Assembly (NCBI GenBank): GCA_013360945.1
Contig: JABWAQ010000030.1
Location: forward strand, 1 to 34,889
Direction: 5' to 3'
DNA: 34,889 nucleotides
Source of the DNA: Candidatus Brocadia sp.
GTDB lineage: Bacteria > Planctomycetota > Brocadiia > Brocadiales > Brocadiaceae
A program made the position numbers and the translations under genes. Shown in pieces: positions 7,976 through 16,578 of the stretch. Below the pieces are notes generated by a model. It searched no databases. It was not told the DNA's origin and worked only from the letters and a program-made list of their open reading frames with translations. Each line of letters begins with the position of its first letter. Position 1 is the stretch's first letter.

Positions 7976-9571
7976 ATGGGTAAGAAAGATACTTTATCCG
8001 TAGATCGTATTTCTACTTTTTCTGCTACGCCTAAAATAATCAGCCGCCTTGGTTTAGGTGCTTTTGCAGTATATTTAGGACAGGGCATTACTATTTTTGG
8101 CCAACTGGCAGTTGTTCCTTTATTCCTCAAGGCATGGGGGGCACAGCTTTACGGAGAGTGGCTTGTCATATTCACTGTGGTCGCCTATATTTCTCTCCTG
8201 GACTTCGGAATGCAGATGTATGTCGTAAATCGACTAAACCAATGTTACTCAACAAGGCAATTAAATGATTATACTTGTATCCTCCATAGTGCTTTAACTT
8301 TGTATATATTTGTAGCAGTAGTGGCCGGTTGTCTGATTGCAATTGCTGTATTCGTTGCACCTATTGAGCAGTGGCTGAATTTTGAACTAATGGATCACGC
8401 AACTACAGCAGTAGTCGCTCTTTTGTTAGCCATTCAGTTAATCTCTGCCATTCCCCAAGGTCTTATTACTGGTTTATATAGAACCTTCCAGGAATTTCCG
8501 CGAGGGGTGATGTTGGCAAATTTCCAACGAACTTCTGTGTTTGGTTTAACAGCATTGGTGTTACTGGCTGGTGGGAGCGTTATCCATGTAGCAGCGATAC
8601 AGCTAATCCCTTTAGTGAGTGTTATAGCCTTTGTTTTATATGATCTCAGGAAGAGACACCCGGAGATAAAGATTGGTTTTTCACAATCGGATTGGAAATC
8701 GGCGATTACATTTTTAGGTCCCAGCTTGCTCTTTTTCTTAATTCAGATATCTGTAGCGTTTACTTTGCAGGGAAGCATAATAGTGGTGAGTACCTTTGCT
8801 GGTTCCGCTTATGTCGCAATCTTTGTTATTCACAGAACTCTGACAAATTTAATACGCCAAATAATAGGCTCTCTTAATAGCGTTCTATGGCCTGAGCTGA
8901 CAACTCTTGAGGCACACGGAGATTATAGCCGCTTAAGAGTTACTCATAGGTCGTTAGTTAAGATGGCATTTGCCGTATGCGTTTTCGCAGGGATATGGCT
9001 ACACTTTGTTGGGAGGGACATAATAGAGTTATGGACCTTAGGCAGTATTCCTTTTGATCAAAGACTGTTAGATGTTTTTCTACTTTATTTAGTTTTTCAA
9101 ACCCCATGGCTTTGCAGTTCTGTGTTTCCTGCTGCCTTTAATCGGCATAGGAATCTTGCCATTTGTTACATCTTAGCTGCTATTTTGGGTCTCGGTCTAG
9201 CATTGATTCTGGTTCAATACCTGGGTATAGTTGGCGTTGCATTGGGGCTATTAATTGCAGATATTTTGTTATGTGGTTGGTTTATTCCTTTAGAAACCTG
9301 CAGGATTTTAGGAGATAACATTAGAAAATTCTGGGCAGAGACAGTGCTTCGTGGCGTGCCTGTAATAGCCATTGTGTGGGGAGCGGCATGGTTTCTATCT
9401 CTACTAAATATTCCACCTATATTACACATTCTGGCTGTTGGAAGTAGTACAGCATTAGTGGGAATTGTGCTAGGATATTTCTTTTGGCTAAACAGCCAGG
9501 AGCAGAGACAGGCATTATCTCTTAGAGCATCGTTATTGAACAAGACAGGTCAAAGGGGAATATCTGGTTAA
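7976..9571 (+). CDS. Wzx-type oligosaccharide flippase (MOP superfamily)
   Basis: This 531-residue protein is strongly hydrophobic throughout, with about 12-14 predicted membrane segments. It begins after a short polar N-terminus with LGAFAVYLGQGITIFGQLAV. The region FLKAWGAQLYGEWLVIFTVVAYISLLDFGM is the first-helix signature of polysaccharide biosynthesis (RfbX/Wzx) proteins. It would move undecaprenyl-linked glycan repeat units across the cytoplasmic membrane and is the export step of this locus. No Wzy-like polymerase is seen in the window. The start ATG at 7976 lies 57 bases after the GT2 stop. Confidence 0.85.
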   Translation: MGKKDTLSVDRISTFSATPKIISRLGLGAFAVYLGQGITIFGQLAVVPLFLKAWGAQLYGEWLVIFTVVAYISLLDFGMQMYVVNRLNQCYSTRQLNDYTCILHSALTLYIFVAVVAGCLIAIAVFVAPIEQWLNFELMDHATTAVVALLLAIQLISAIPQGLITGLYRTFQEFPRGVMLANFQRTSVFGLTALVLLAGGSVIHVAAIQLIPLVSVIAFVLYDLRKRHPEIKIGFSQSDWKSAITFLGPSLLFFLIQISVAFTLQGSIIVVSTFAGSAYVAIFVIHRTLTNLIRQIIGSLNSVLWPELTTLEAHGDYSRLRVTHRSLVKMAFAVCVFAGIWLHFVGRDIIELWTLGSIPFDQRLLDVFLLYLVFQTPWLCSSVFPAAFNRHRNLAICYILAAILGLGLALILVQYLGIVGVALGLLIADILLCGWFIPLETCRILGDNIRKFWAETVLRGVPVIAIVWGAAWFLSLLNIPPILHILAVGSSTALVGIVLGYFFWLNSQEQRQALSLRASLLNKTGQRGISG

Positions 9572-9679
9572 CAGCTTAGGGCTTTTGACGGAGATTTCAA
9601 GTCTTATACTAATTTTTAGCGAACATTAGTGCAAACAACCAACTACGTAAATTGAAATTATGGCAGTATCGAAAGCAAT

Positions 9680-10492
9680 ATGAAATCGAAAATACTAAAA
9701 CAAATGTATGAAGTGTATGAAGAAATAAAAAATTCATTTTTAGGGGAGGGATGTAATTTAGTTCCAGAAAAATATAGAAGCAATTTTGTCAATATTGGAG
9801 GGGCATTTGAAGCTAATTATATTATCTGGAAGTTACTACAGGAGGGGGTAAAAAAAGGGAAGGTTTTGGTTATAGGAGTTTTTGGAGGGAGGGATTATTT
9901 TGGGCTATTACTCAGGGGATATGATGTGTATGGTTTTGATTTAGTAGATTTGCCAGGATTCCATAAATTGAATGTAGGAAATGTAGAAGATGAACTACCA
10001 TACCCCGATGAGGAATTTGATGGAGTCATCATGGGGGAAATTCTTGAGCATCTAAAGGATGATGTTAAGGCATTGAGCAATGTAAAAAGAATTTTAAAAA
10101 AAGATGGTGTTCTAATTATTACAGTTCCTTTCTGTAACGATAAACCTGAATATCACATAAGAGTTCATACAAGAAAAAGTTGCCAACGGCTCCTGAGGGT
10201 TTGTGGTTTCGAAGTATTAAAGATTGTGGAGCGTCCTGCAATTTGGAGGATACCATTCTGGGTGAATGGGTTTCATCATTTAATAGGCTGGATATCATTA
10301 AAAATATCTGGGCTATTGCCACATAAGATACTTCTTCCTCTGTGGGCTAATATTGAATTTAAAGTTGGACAAATCTATAGTCCTATAAGACATCGGTCAT
10401 CTGTATTTGGTGGATATTATTTATGTAAGAAGTCGATAGATAAAGAGTATAATTATGTAGCTATGAATATAGGGGAGTTTTCTAAAAAATAA
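9680..10492 (+). CDS. Class I SAM-dependent methyltransferase
   Basis: This 270-residue protein has a Methyltransf_11 core: VLVIGVFGGRDYFGLLLRGY (motif I, about residues 61-80), DLPGFHKLNVGNVED, then DGVIMGEILEHLKDDVKAL (motif IV, about 114-132) and LKKDGVLIITVPF. The GVFGGRD loop differs from the usual GxGxG. The protein extends about 100 residues beyond the core into a hydrophobic patch (GFHHLIGWISLKISG). Its stop shares one base with the next start (TAATG), so it is translationally coupled to the following glycosyltransferase. The probable substrate is a sugar or lipid-linked sugar. Confidence 0.8.
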   Translation: MKSKILKQMYEVYEEIKNSFLGEGCNLVPEKYRSNFVNIGGAFEANYIIWKLLQEGVKKGKVLVIGVFGGRDYFGLLLRGYDVYGFDLVDLPGFHKLNVGNVEDELPYPDEEFDGVIMGEILEHLKDDVKALSNVKRILKKDGVLIITVPFCNDKPEYHIRVHTRKSCQRLLRVCGFEVLKIVERPAIWRIPFWVNGFHHLIGWISLKISGLLPHKILLPLWANIEFKVGQIYSPIRHRSSVFGGYYLCKKSIDKEYNYVAMNIGEFSKK

Positions 10493-11652
10493 TGCAAGTA
10501 ACCATATCTGTCGGTGGTGTGTTTCATGCCTTTTATCTCACTCAACAACTGTTAAAACAGGGATATTTGAACAAGCTTATTACCTCTTATCCTAAATTTG
10601 AGGCAGCAAAATATGGTATTCCCAAAGAAAAAATAAAGTCAATTTTGTTAAAAGAAATTTTGCATCGGGGTTGGTCTAAATTGCCTCAATTTTGTAAAAA
10701 TCTTTACAATCCGCAATTTTTTATCAGCGATTTATACGATAAATTAGCCGCTAAAAAATTAGAAAAATGCGATATTTTTGTAGGTTTTTCCAGTTTTTCG
10801 CTTCATTCTTTAAGAAAAGCCAAAAAATTCGGCTCAATAACAATTATAGAAAGAGGCAGTTCGCATATTGTTTATCAAAATGAGATTCTAAAAGAAGAGT
10901 GCGAAATATTTGGCGTCAAGCCGCAATTGGCTCACCCAAAAATTATTGAGAAAGAATTACAGGAATACGAGGAAGCGGATTATATCTCCATTCCTTCAAC
11001 TTTTGTTAAAAAAACTTTTTTGGAAAAAGGTATTCCGGAAAGTAAATTAATTCAAGTCCCTTATGGAGTTGATTTATTCCAGTTCCGGCAAATTCCTAAA
11101 AACGACGATGTTTACCGGGTTGTTTTTGCCGGCGGAATGACGCTCCAGAAAGGAGTGCATTATCTTTTGCGGGCATTTTCTGAGTTGAATCTGTCTAATT
11201 CGGAATTGATTTTGCTTGGCGGAATAACTGATGAAATTAAACCTTTCTTTAAGAAATATCAAGGGCAGTTTAAGTATATTGGAGCTGTTTCTCAGAAAGA
11301 GCTTGCTTCTTATTATTCTCAGTCTTCGGTGTTTGTTCTTAATTCCATTCAGGATGGTTTTGGAATGGTTATTATTCAGGCCATGGCTTGCGGCTTGGCG
11401 GTAATCGCCACAACCAATACCGGCGCCGAAAATATCGTTCGCAATGGCATTGACGGTTTTATTATTCCCATAAGAGACGTAGAGGCATTAAAAGAGAAAT
11501 TACTTTATCTTTACGAGAATCCAGAAATTTGTAGACAGATGGGACAATCAGCAAAAAAAAGGGTTAGCAACGCTTTTAGCTGGGATGATTACGGAAACAA
11601 ATATGTTAATTTTCTGAACACAATACAGAATAAGCGAGCTTTTAAAAATTAG
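10492..11652 (+). CDS. Glycosyltransferase family 4
   Basis: This is a 386-residue GT-B enzyme. The C-terminal half reads VFAGGMTLQKGVHYLLRAFS, LILLGG, KYIGAVSQKELASYYSQSSV, then SIQDGFGMVIIQAMACGLAV and NGIDGFIIP. The position normally held by the second glutamate of EX7E is Gln (VIIQAMACG), a substitution I recall from one GT4 subgroup rather than a sign of inactivity. The ATG overlaps the methyltransferase stop by one base. Codon choice shifts within the gene: the 3' half uses more GC-rich codons than its neighbours. The sugar is unknown. Confidence 0.85.
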   Translation: MQVTISVGGVFHAFYLTQQLLKQGYLNKLITSYPKFEAAKYGIPKEKIKSILLKEILHRGWSKLPQFCKNLYNPQFFISDLYDKLAAKKLEKCDIFVGFSSFSLHSLRKAKKFGSITIIERGSSHIVYQNEILKEECEIFGVKPQLAHPKIIEKELQEYEEADYISIPSTFVKKTFLEKGIPESKLIQVPYGVDLFQFRQIPKNDDVYRVVFAGGMTLQKGVHYLLRAFSELNLSNSELILLGGITDEIKPFFKKYQGQFKYIGAVSQKELASYYSQSSVFVLNSIQDGFGMVIIQAMACGLAVIATTNTGAENIVRNGIDGFIIPIRDVEALKEKLLYLYENPEICRQMGQSAKKRVSNAFSWDDYGNKYVNFLNTIQNKRAFKN

Positions 11653-11657
11653 ATAAT

Positions 11658-12764
11658 ATGCACATACTGATTAACGCATTAGCAGCGAAGTTTGGTGGAG
11701 GCTTAACATATCTTGTAAATTTGATCCCTGAAATTGGAGTAATAGACCAAAATAACCATTATACAATTCTTGTATCAAAGAGACTGAACCTTGATCTGCC
11801 CCCAAATATGAAGCAGGTGGTAGTAAACATCGATTCTGTTTTATTCCGTATTTTTTATGAACAATGCGTTCTTCCTTTTTATAGCAAAAAGATAAAGGCC
11901 GACATATTATATTCTCCTCATGATGTAACTACGCTGTTAGCACCGTGCAGAACAATACTTGCGATGAGAAACCCCTGCTTGTATACACAATTAAACCAAG
12001 AATGGGGTATGAAGGATACGATAAGGATAAAAATACTTTCCCGACTTGCAAAATTATCCGCCCGGAGAGCAGATTGTATTCTTTTTGTATCAGAGGATTC
12101 AAAAAATTGGATTTCCTCTAATTTAGGGCTCAATCATACTAAATTGAGATGGGTACATCATGGCATTAAAATACCAAATACACAAGGTAATACTATTCCT
12201 GATAACATTAGATCAAAATACCTGCTTTCTGTATCGAGTATTTATTATTACAAAAATTATGTCAGATTAGTGGAAGCCTATGCAAAACTTTTAGAAGAAT
12301 ACAGGCTAGAAGAGGATTTGATTATTATTGGGAAGGAATTGGATAAACCTTACTCTTTGAAGCTGAGAACTATCATTGCCTCACTTGGATTGCAGGAACG
12401 AGTTAAATTGTTGGGTAATATACCTTATAGGGAAATATTCCACTATTACAAGAATGCTTCGCTTTTTGTTTTTCCCTCGTATTTGGAAACGTTCGGACAT
12501 CCCCTTTTGGAATCGATGGCTATGGGCATCCCGGTAGTTGCATCTGATATAGGTGTATTTCGTGAAATTTGTGCAGATGCGGCAGTGTATTTTGACCCAT
12601 TGAATTCAAAAAATATAGGAGAAAAATTATTAACAACTCTTAAAAATCCTCAGTTGCAAGAAACCATGAGACAGAGAGGGCTAGAGAGAGTAAAGGCTTT
12701 TTCATGGGAAAAAACCGCACAAGAGACATTAAAAGTCTTTGAAGAGTTATATGATCTACATTAA
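11658..12764 (+). CDS. Glycosyltransferase family 4
   Basis: This 368-residue GT-B enzyme starts MHILINALAAKFGGGLTYLV, with the Gly-rich acceptor loop after the first strand. It carries LLSVSSIYYYKNYVRLVEAY and the EX7E motif in SYLETFGHPLLESMAMGIPV. The start follows the previous stop by 5 bases, and the end overlaps the radical SAM start by 14 bases, so the three genes from 9680 form a tight translational unit. It most resembles mannosyl- or rhamnosyltransferases of O-antigen loci, but the donor cannot be set from sequence alone. Confidence 0.87.
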   Translation: MHILINALAAKFGGGLTYLVNLIPEIGVIDQNNHYTILVSKRLNLDLPPNMKQVVVNIDSVLFRIFYEQCVLPFYSKKIKADILYSPHDVTTLLAPCRTILAMRNPCLYTQLNQEWGMKDTIRIKILSRLAKLSARRADCILFVSEDSKNWISSNLGLNHTKLRWVHHGIKIPNTQGNTIPDNIRSKYLLSVSSIYYYKNYVRLVEAYAKLLEEYRLEEDLIIIGKELDKPYSLKLRTIIASLGLQERVKLLGNIPYREIFHYYKNASLFVFPSYLETFGHPLLESMAMGIPVVASDIGVFREICADAAVYFDPLNSKNIGEKLLTTLKNPQLQETMRQRGLERVKAFSWEKTAQETLKVFEELYDLH

Positions 12765-13731
12765 GTTTATTGAACAGTTAAAAAAAATTAAATTTATTCG
12801 CAGGATGGCGTTACAAAAGAAAATTTCCTTTGAATTTCCTATACGCCTGAATATCGAGCCTACCAATTATTGTAACCTCAGTTGCTCAATGTGCCCGAGG
12901 GAGCTTAACAGGCCTTTTGGCTATATGGACTTTAACCTTTTCCAAAAAATAATTGATGAAAGCATCCTTTACGGAAAACGATTCATAATTACCCTTAATA
13001 AAGACGGTGAACCATTGTTACATCCGGAACTACCACGAATGGTTCAATATGCAAAAGATAACAAGGCTGCATATAAGATTAATTTTTACTCAAATGGCAT
13101 ACTCCTTACCGAGGAAAAATCAGAAGAATTAATAAAATCTGGTCTTGATACGATTCATATCAGTATAGACGCATTTACGCGAGAGACTTACAGAAAAATT
13201 AAAAACAGTCAAAAGATCGAGGTGGTTGAGGAAAATGTTAAAAGGCTTATTGAACTGAAAAAAAAACTTCATTCAGATACCCCCCTTGTTATTGTAAAGA
13301 TTATCCATACGCCGGATACCCAGGATGAAATCAAGCCGTTTATTAACAAATGGAAAGGTATTGCTAACTTCGTGGAGATCGGTGAGTATCATACATGGGA
13401 TGGGACTTTAACCAGTCAGAATCTGGTGGAGCAATCTAACGTTGCTCAAAAAACAAAAAGATATCCCTGTACTTTTTTGTGGTATAACCCGGTAATTCTC
13501 TGGGATGGGCGTGTAACCACTTGCTGCGTGGACTATCAGGGAAAAGGCATCGTTGGCGACATTAAGGAAAACACTCTTGCAAAAATATGGCAAGGCGATG
13601 CTTTGCAAAAGGTAAGAAAGGCGCATTTAGAAGGCCGGTACGATAGTATTCTTTTGTGCGGCAAATGCCAATTCTGGAAATGCGAGGTCAATCTGGGAAA
13701 GTGGTTAAGGATGGCACGTCTTAATCGTTAA
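12751..13731 (+). CDS. Radical SAM/SPASM domain protein
   Basis: The radical SAM motif CNLSCSMC has cysteines at residues 41, 45 and 48. It is followed by LNKDGEPLLHPELPRMVQYA, INFYSNGILLT and ISIDAFTRETYRKI, the TIM-barrel strands that bind SAM. The C-terminal SPASM region has CTFLWYNPVILWDGRVTTCC, GDIKENTLAKIW and LCGKCQFWKC, giving cysteines for an auxiliary iron-sulphur cluster. I start at the ATG at 12751, which has GAAGAG upstream; a TTG four codons earlier is also open. In glycan loci such enzymes modify sugars or lipids by radical chemistry; the substrate is unknown. A related 3' remnant lies at 14565. Confidence 0.85.
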   Translation: MIYIKFIEQLKKIKFIRRMALQKKISFEFPIRLNIEPTNYCNLSCSMCPRELNRPFGYMDFNLFQKIIDESILYGKRFIITLNKDGEPLLHPELPRMVQYAKDNKAAYKINFYSNGILLTEEKSEELIKSGLDTIHISIDAFTRETYRKIKNSQKIEVVEENVKRLIELKKKLHSDTPLVIVKIIHTPDTQDEIKPFINKWKGIANFVEIGEYHTWDGTLTSQNLVEQSNVAQKTKRYPCTFLWYNPVILWDGRVTTCCVDYQGKGIVGDIKENTLAKIWQGDALQKVRKAHLEGRYDSILLCGKCQFWKCEVNLGKWLRMARLNR

Positions 13732-13777
13732 AAACAAGTGCAAGGCATGGAAACAATCAAGCGTAATAATTCAGGTT

Positions 13778-14326
13778 TTAGGGCAAGAACACCTCTTTTA
13801 AATCCAGCCTGAATCCTTTTAAAAGGGGAGAAGTAAGTTCGTCATCAATACAATATATGCCAAAAGTCCCAAACCCCGTTTCTTTCCATACCATAATTTC
13901 GACAGTCTCTTTATCCGGATCAACTATCCAGAACTCCTTCACACCGTAATCCCCATAAAGCCTCTTTTTTACCAGTTTGTCTCTTTCTTTAGTCGTGCTT
14001 GATAAAATCTCGATAGCTAAATCTGGCGCACCTCGTAAATTCTTTTCTGTCATCAAATCCATTCGTTCTTTAGAAAGAAAAATAATATCAGGCTGTACTA
14101 CGTCTGTCTCTGACAAGACGACATCAAAGGGGGCATAAAGCACCGTTCCTAAATTATTTTCTTTAACAAATTCCCATAGAACTACACCTAAATTTCTTGA
14201 AATCGTTTGATGTTGAAAACCGGGCGCTGGCACCATATACAATTCTCCCTCAATAAGTTCGTACCGTTTATCATCATCCATGGCTGCATAGTCATCGTAG
14301 GTGTATTTTATTTTGGTCTTAAGCAT
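13778..14326 (-). CDS. Uma2 family endonuclease (DUF820)
   Basis: This 182-residue protein has the Uma2/DUF820 PD-(D/E)XK restriction-like fold: TYDDYAAMDDDKRYELIEGE at the start, DVVLSETDVVQPDIIFL (active-site Asp), PDLAIEILSSTTKERDKLVK (active-site Glu in the EIL strand) and YGVKEFWIVDPDKETVEI. An AGGAGA lies 6 bases before the ATG. These proteins are often present in many copies in cyanobacterial, planctomycete and anammox genomes, and their cellular role is not settled. It is the only - strand gene in the first 16.5 kb and separates the intact radical SAM gene from a degraded relative, which suggests independent arrival. Confidence 0.88.
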   Translation of the reverse strand: MLKTKIKYTYDDYAAMDDDKRYELIEGELYMVPAPGFQHQTISRNLGVVLWEFVKENNLGTVLYAPFDVVLSETDVVQPDIIFLSKERMDLMTEKNLRGAPDLAIEILSSTTKERDKLVKKRLYGDYGVKEFWIVDPDKETVEIMVWKETGFGTFGIYCIDDELTSPLLKGFRLDLKEVFLP

Positions 14327-14385
14327 GGCTATCTCCTAAACCCAACAAGCCGGAAAAGACAAAATCCAAAGCCCCGAAATTCGTG

Positions 14386-14426
14386 AGTCAACCCTGTCTG
14401 GGTTCTAAACCCTGTCAGGGTTGACT
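14386..14426. repeat. Inverted repeat upstream of the Uma2 gene
   Basis: Perfect 11-base arms (AGTCAACCCTG at 14386-14396 and CAGGGTTGACT at 14416-14426) flank a 19-base spacer. The spacer itself contains a second imperfect AACCCTG/GGGTT pairing. It starts 60 bases upstream of the nuclease ATG. It could be a dispersed palindromic repeat or an operator. No T tract follows, so a terminator is less likely. Confidence 0.6.
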
Positions 14427-14564
14427 AATAAATGATTATACAACATCTTCATATCTGAAACAATCAATAAAAAGTGTGAATCCAGTTGCGGCAGATTATC
14501 CGAACGATTGTGACCTGCAACTAGTTAATGTATTGCAAAAAAACTCAAAATCTGCCATAATCAG

Positions 14565-14789
14565 ACCACTTGCTGCGCGAACTATCAGGGGAAAGGAATT
14601 ATTGGTGACCTTAAAGAAAACACCCTGGCAGAGATATGGCAAGGAAATATCCTGCAAAAATTAAGAAGGGCACATTTAGAAGGTCGATATGATGAGGTTC
14701 CTTTATGTAGTAAATGTGATTTCTGGAGATGTGAGGTGAATATTGAGAAGTGGTTGAGGTGTAAGATAATGCATGGGAATTTAATTTAA
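14565..14789 (+). pseudogene. 3' remnant of a radical SAM/SPASM gene
   Basis: The + frame from 14565 to the TAA at 14787-14789 encodes TCCANYQGKGIIGDLKENTL, then IWQGN, RRAHLEGRYDEVPLCSKCDF and WRCEVNIEKWLR. This matches the last roughly 70 residues of the intact radical SAM protein ending at 13731, with roughly three quarters of bases identical by eye. The SPASM cysteines are kept, but no radical SAM domain precedes it: upstream is unrelated sequence. It is therefore the tail of a related gene whose front was lost, perhaps when the Uma2 gene and its flanking repeat arrived. Confidence 0.8.
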
Positions 14790-14991
14790 GCATTAATAGA
14801 GCACGGATAAACGCAGATGAACACGGAGAAAGTATTTAAATACACCTGAAAAATGGGGTTTAGAGGCTTGCCCCTTGTTTTTTGTATGTATCTCTCTGGT
14901 CATGTGGTTATAATCTATGAAGAAAGGAAACACAACCCATTTTTCCCCTTTTGCCGTTGATTTCACAGATTGATTTTGTTACTTTTAAGTT

Positions 14992-15408
14992 ATGTATAAA
15001 TCTTACGATCTCATAAAAAAACTTGAACCCAAAATCGGCGAAGAAGAGGCCAAGGAACTTATAGAGTTCATTGAGTCATTCAAAGGGGATATTGCTACGA
15101 AAACAGACCTTCAATTGCTAAAAATAGACCTGGAAGGTAAGCTTGATAAACTCGAGACAAAGATTGATGTGGCGAAGAACGAGCTCGTGGGAAAAATCGA
15201 AGGTATTGAGAATAAGATTAAAGGCGTAAAGAGTGAACTCGAGTCAAAGATTGAGGGGGTGAAGAACGAGCTTGAGAATAAGATCGAAAATTCCAGGCTT
15301 GATTTAATGGGTAAAATTGGAACTGCGAAGATAGATATGCTTAAATGGCTTTTTGGTTTTTGGGTTACACTCCTGGGAACTATTATCGCCCTCTGGTTAT
15401 CCAAATAG
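14992..15408 (+). CDS. Coiled-coil protein with C-terminal membrane anchor (DUF1640-like)
   Basis: This 138-residue protein has a short N-terminal helix region (SYDLIKKLEPKIGEEEAKEL), about 70 residues of 11-residue repeats (AKNELVGKIEG, VKSELESKIEG, VKNELENKIEN, SRLDLMGKIGT) and a final hydrophobic helix LFGFWVTLLGTIIALWL. Hendecads of this sort form long right-handed coiled coils. The layout resembles DUF1640/CCDC90-type membrane-anchored coiled-coil proteins, whose bacterial members have no firm function. No strong Shine-Dalgarno is visible before the ATG at 14992. The gene stands alone between remnants and may be part of the accessory stretch. Confidence 0.75.
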   Translation: MYKSYDLIKKLEPKIGEEEAKELIEFIESFKGDIATKTDLQLLKIDLEGKLDKLETKIDVAKNELVGKIEGIENKIKGVKSELESKIEGVKNELENKIENSRLDLMGKIGTAKIDMLKWLFGFWVTLLGTIIALWLSK

Positions 15409-15520
15409 AACCCCGTTGTGACATTTCAAGTAACTATTCAGCGAAAATATTTTGTATTAGTTTGTATTTTAAAAATGACAACTGTTTTGCCTTAAGAAAC
15501 GCCGGGATGTTACCTTTAAT

Positions 15521-15563
15521 GCCCGAAGGGCAGGCAGTACAGGAGGGGGCTTCATCCCCTCCT
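15521..15563. other. Paired GC-rich hairpins
   Basis: Two short hairpins follow one another: GCCC/GGGC around GAA near 15523-15533, and AGGAGGGG (15541-15548) with CCCCTCCT (15556-15563) around a 7-base loop. They lie between the coiled-coil gene and the DUF4159 gene. Only a weak AT stretch follows, so termination is possible but not clear; a dispersed palindromic repeat is the alternative. Confidence 0.45.
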
Positions 15564-15630
15564 ATATTCTAACGGCCCTTCAGTCCTCAATTTTTGTGTT
15601 TATTGTCTGATTTTGTCTGCTACGAAAAGC

Positions 15631-16431
15631 ATGTTTTATAATTTCAGTTTCTCCATGTCTTTGTGGTCTATTGTCTGTAGAAATCCCAGATTCTTTATCT
15701 GTGTCATCTGTACTATCTGTGGCTTCGTCTTTTTACCTCACCATATTTTCGCCATGGGTGAGGCCTCAAAGTTTGCTTTCGCCCAATTAGAATATTCGGG
15801 AGGAAACTGGAATCCAAGGCCCAATGCGGGAAAACGCCTGATGTGGGAAATTATCAAACGAACCAGCGTTGAGGCGCGTATTGACACGGTAATCCTCCGG
15901 GCAGAGGAAGGCATGCTCTTTGAATTCCCATTCCTCTACATGTCGGGTGATCAGGAATTTCCACCGCTCAGCGAGAAAGAGATTAACCATCTAAAATTAT
16001 ACCTGGAATTCGGGGGCACACTATTAATTGATGACTGTCTTGGAAAGGGTGATTTTGGGTTCGATATATCTGTCCACCGGGAAATGAAACGGCTATTTCC
16101 TCATAAATCCCTGGAAAGGCTGCCTGCAGACCATGCCATTTTTAAATCTTTTTACTTGTTGAATCAGGCATACGGCAGGATTATGGAAAAAACATATCTG
16201 GAAGCTATCACGATAGAGAACCGGGCGGCTGTTATTTATTCACACAACGACCTCGGGGGCGCCTGGGCAAAAGATCCTCTTGGAAATTGGGAATATGAAG
16301 CAATTCCCGGTGGTGAGACACAAAGGTCTATGGCATTTCGTCTGGGCGTAAACATTATTATGTACGCACTGACAGGTGACTATAAGCAGGATCAGGTACA
16401 CCTGCCATTCATCTTGAAAAGGCAGATGTAA
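15631..16431 (+). CDS. DUF4159 domain-containing exported protein
   Basis: After a hydrophobic N-terminal segment (FFICVICTICGFVFL, about residues 21-35, a signal peptide or anchor) the protein matches the DUF4159 pattern: FAFAQLEYSGGNWNPRPNAG, then FPFLYMSGDQEFPPLSEKEI, LKLYLEFGGTLLIDDCLG and VNIIMYALTGDYKQDQVHLP. The domain resembles a glutamine amidotransferase-like/ThuA-like fold. In other bacteria DUF4159 proteins are often encoded near MoxR/DUF58 and VWA membrane proteins. None of those is seen here. Biochemical function is unknown. I chose the ATG at 15631 over a TTG at 15613; ATG 15655 is also possible because no Shine-Dalgarno is clear. The product probably faces the periplasm. Confidence 0.75.
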   Translation: MFYNFSFSMSLWSIVCRNPRFFICVICTICGFVFLPHHIFAMGEASKFAFAQLEYSGGNWNPRPNAGKRLMWEIIKRTSVEARIDTVILRAEEGMLFEFPFLYMSGDQEFPPLSEKEINHLKLYLEFGGTLLIDDCLGKGDFGFDISVHREMKRLFPHKSLERLPADHAIFKSFYLLNQAYGRIMEKTYLEAITIENRAAVIYSHNDLGGAWAKDPLGNWEYEAIPGGETQRSMAFRLGVNIIMYALTGDYKQDQVHLPFILKRQM

Positions 16432-16476
16432 TGCCTTACCTGAACGAGTCGAAAATGTAAAATGCAAATTGCAACG

Positions 16477-16507
16477 CAGGGGCAGAGCGACCCCGTCCCT
16501 GACCTTT
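16477..16507 (+). terminator. Possible terminator after the DUF4159 gene
   Basis: CAGGG (16477-16481) pairs with CCCTG (16497-16501), with a GGGG/CCCC alternative inside, and is followed within a few bases by TTTTT. The stem is short and the pairing ambiguous. Confidence 0.35.
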
Positions 16508-16578
16508 TTATTGAATTATTGCTAAAAATATCACTTCATTCGAAAAGATACTACTGTACAGGAGATAATTGAGGCATC

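Noticed and set aside
14476-14664. A 62-residue + strand frame over the radical SAM remnant
   Set aside because: It is in a different frame from the homologous tail (14565-14789) and shows no recognisable feature.
14790-14990. A CRISPR-like or other repeat region in the ACGGATAAACGCAGATGAACACGG stretch area
   Set aside because: Only one copy of the motif is in the window, with no direct repeats or spacers. I found no CRISPR array anywhere in the window.
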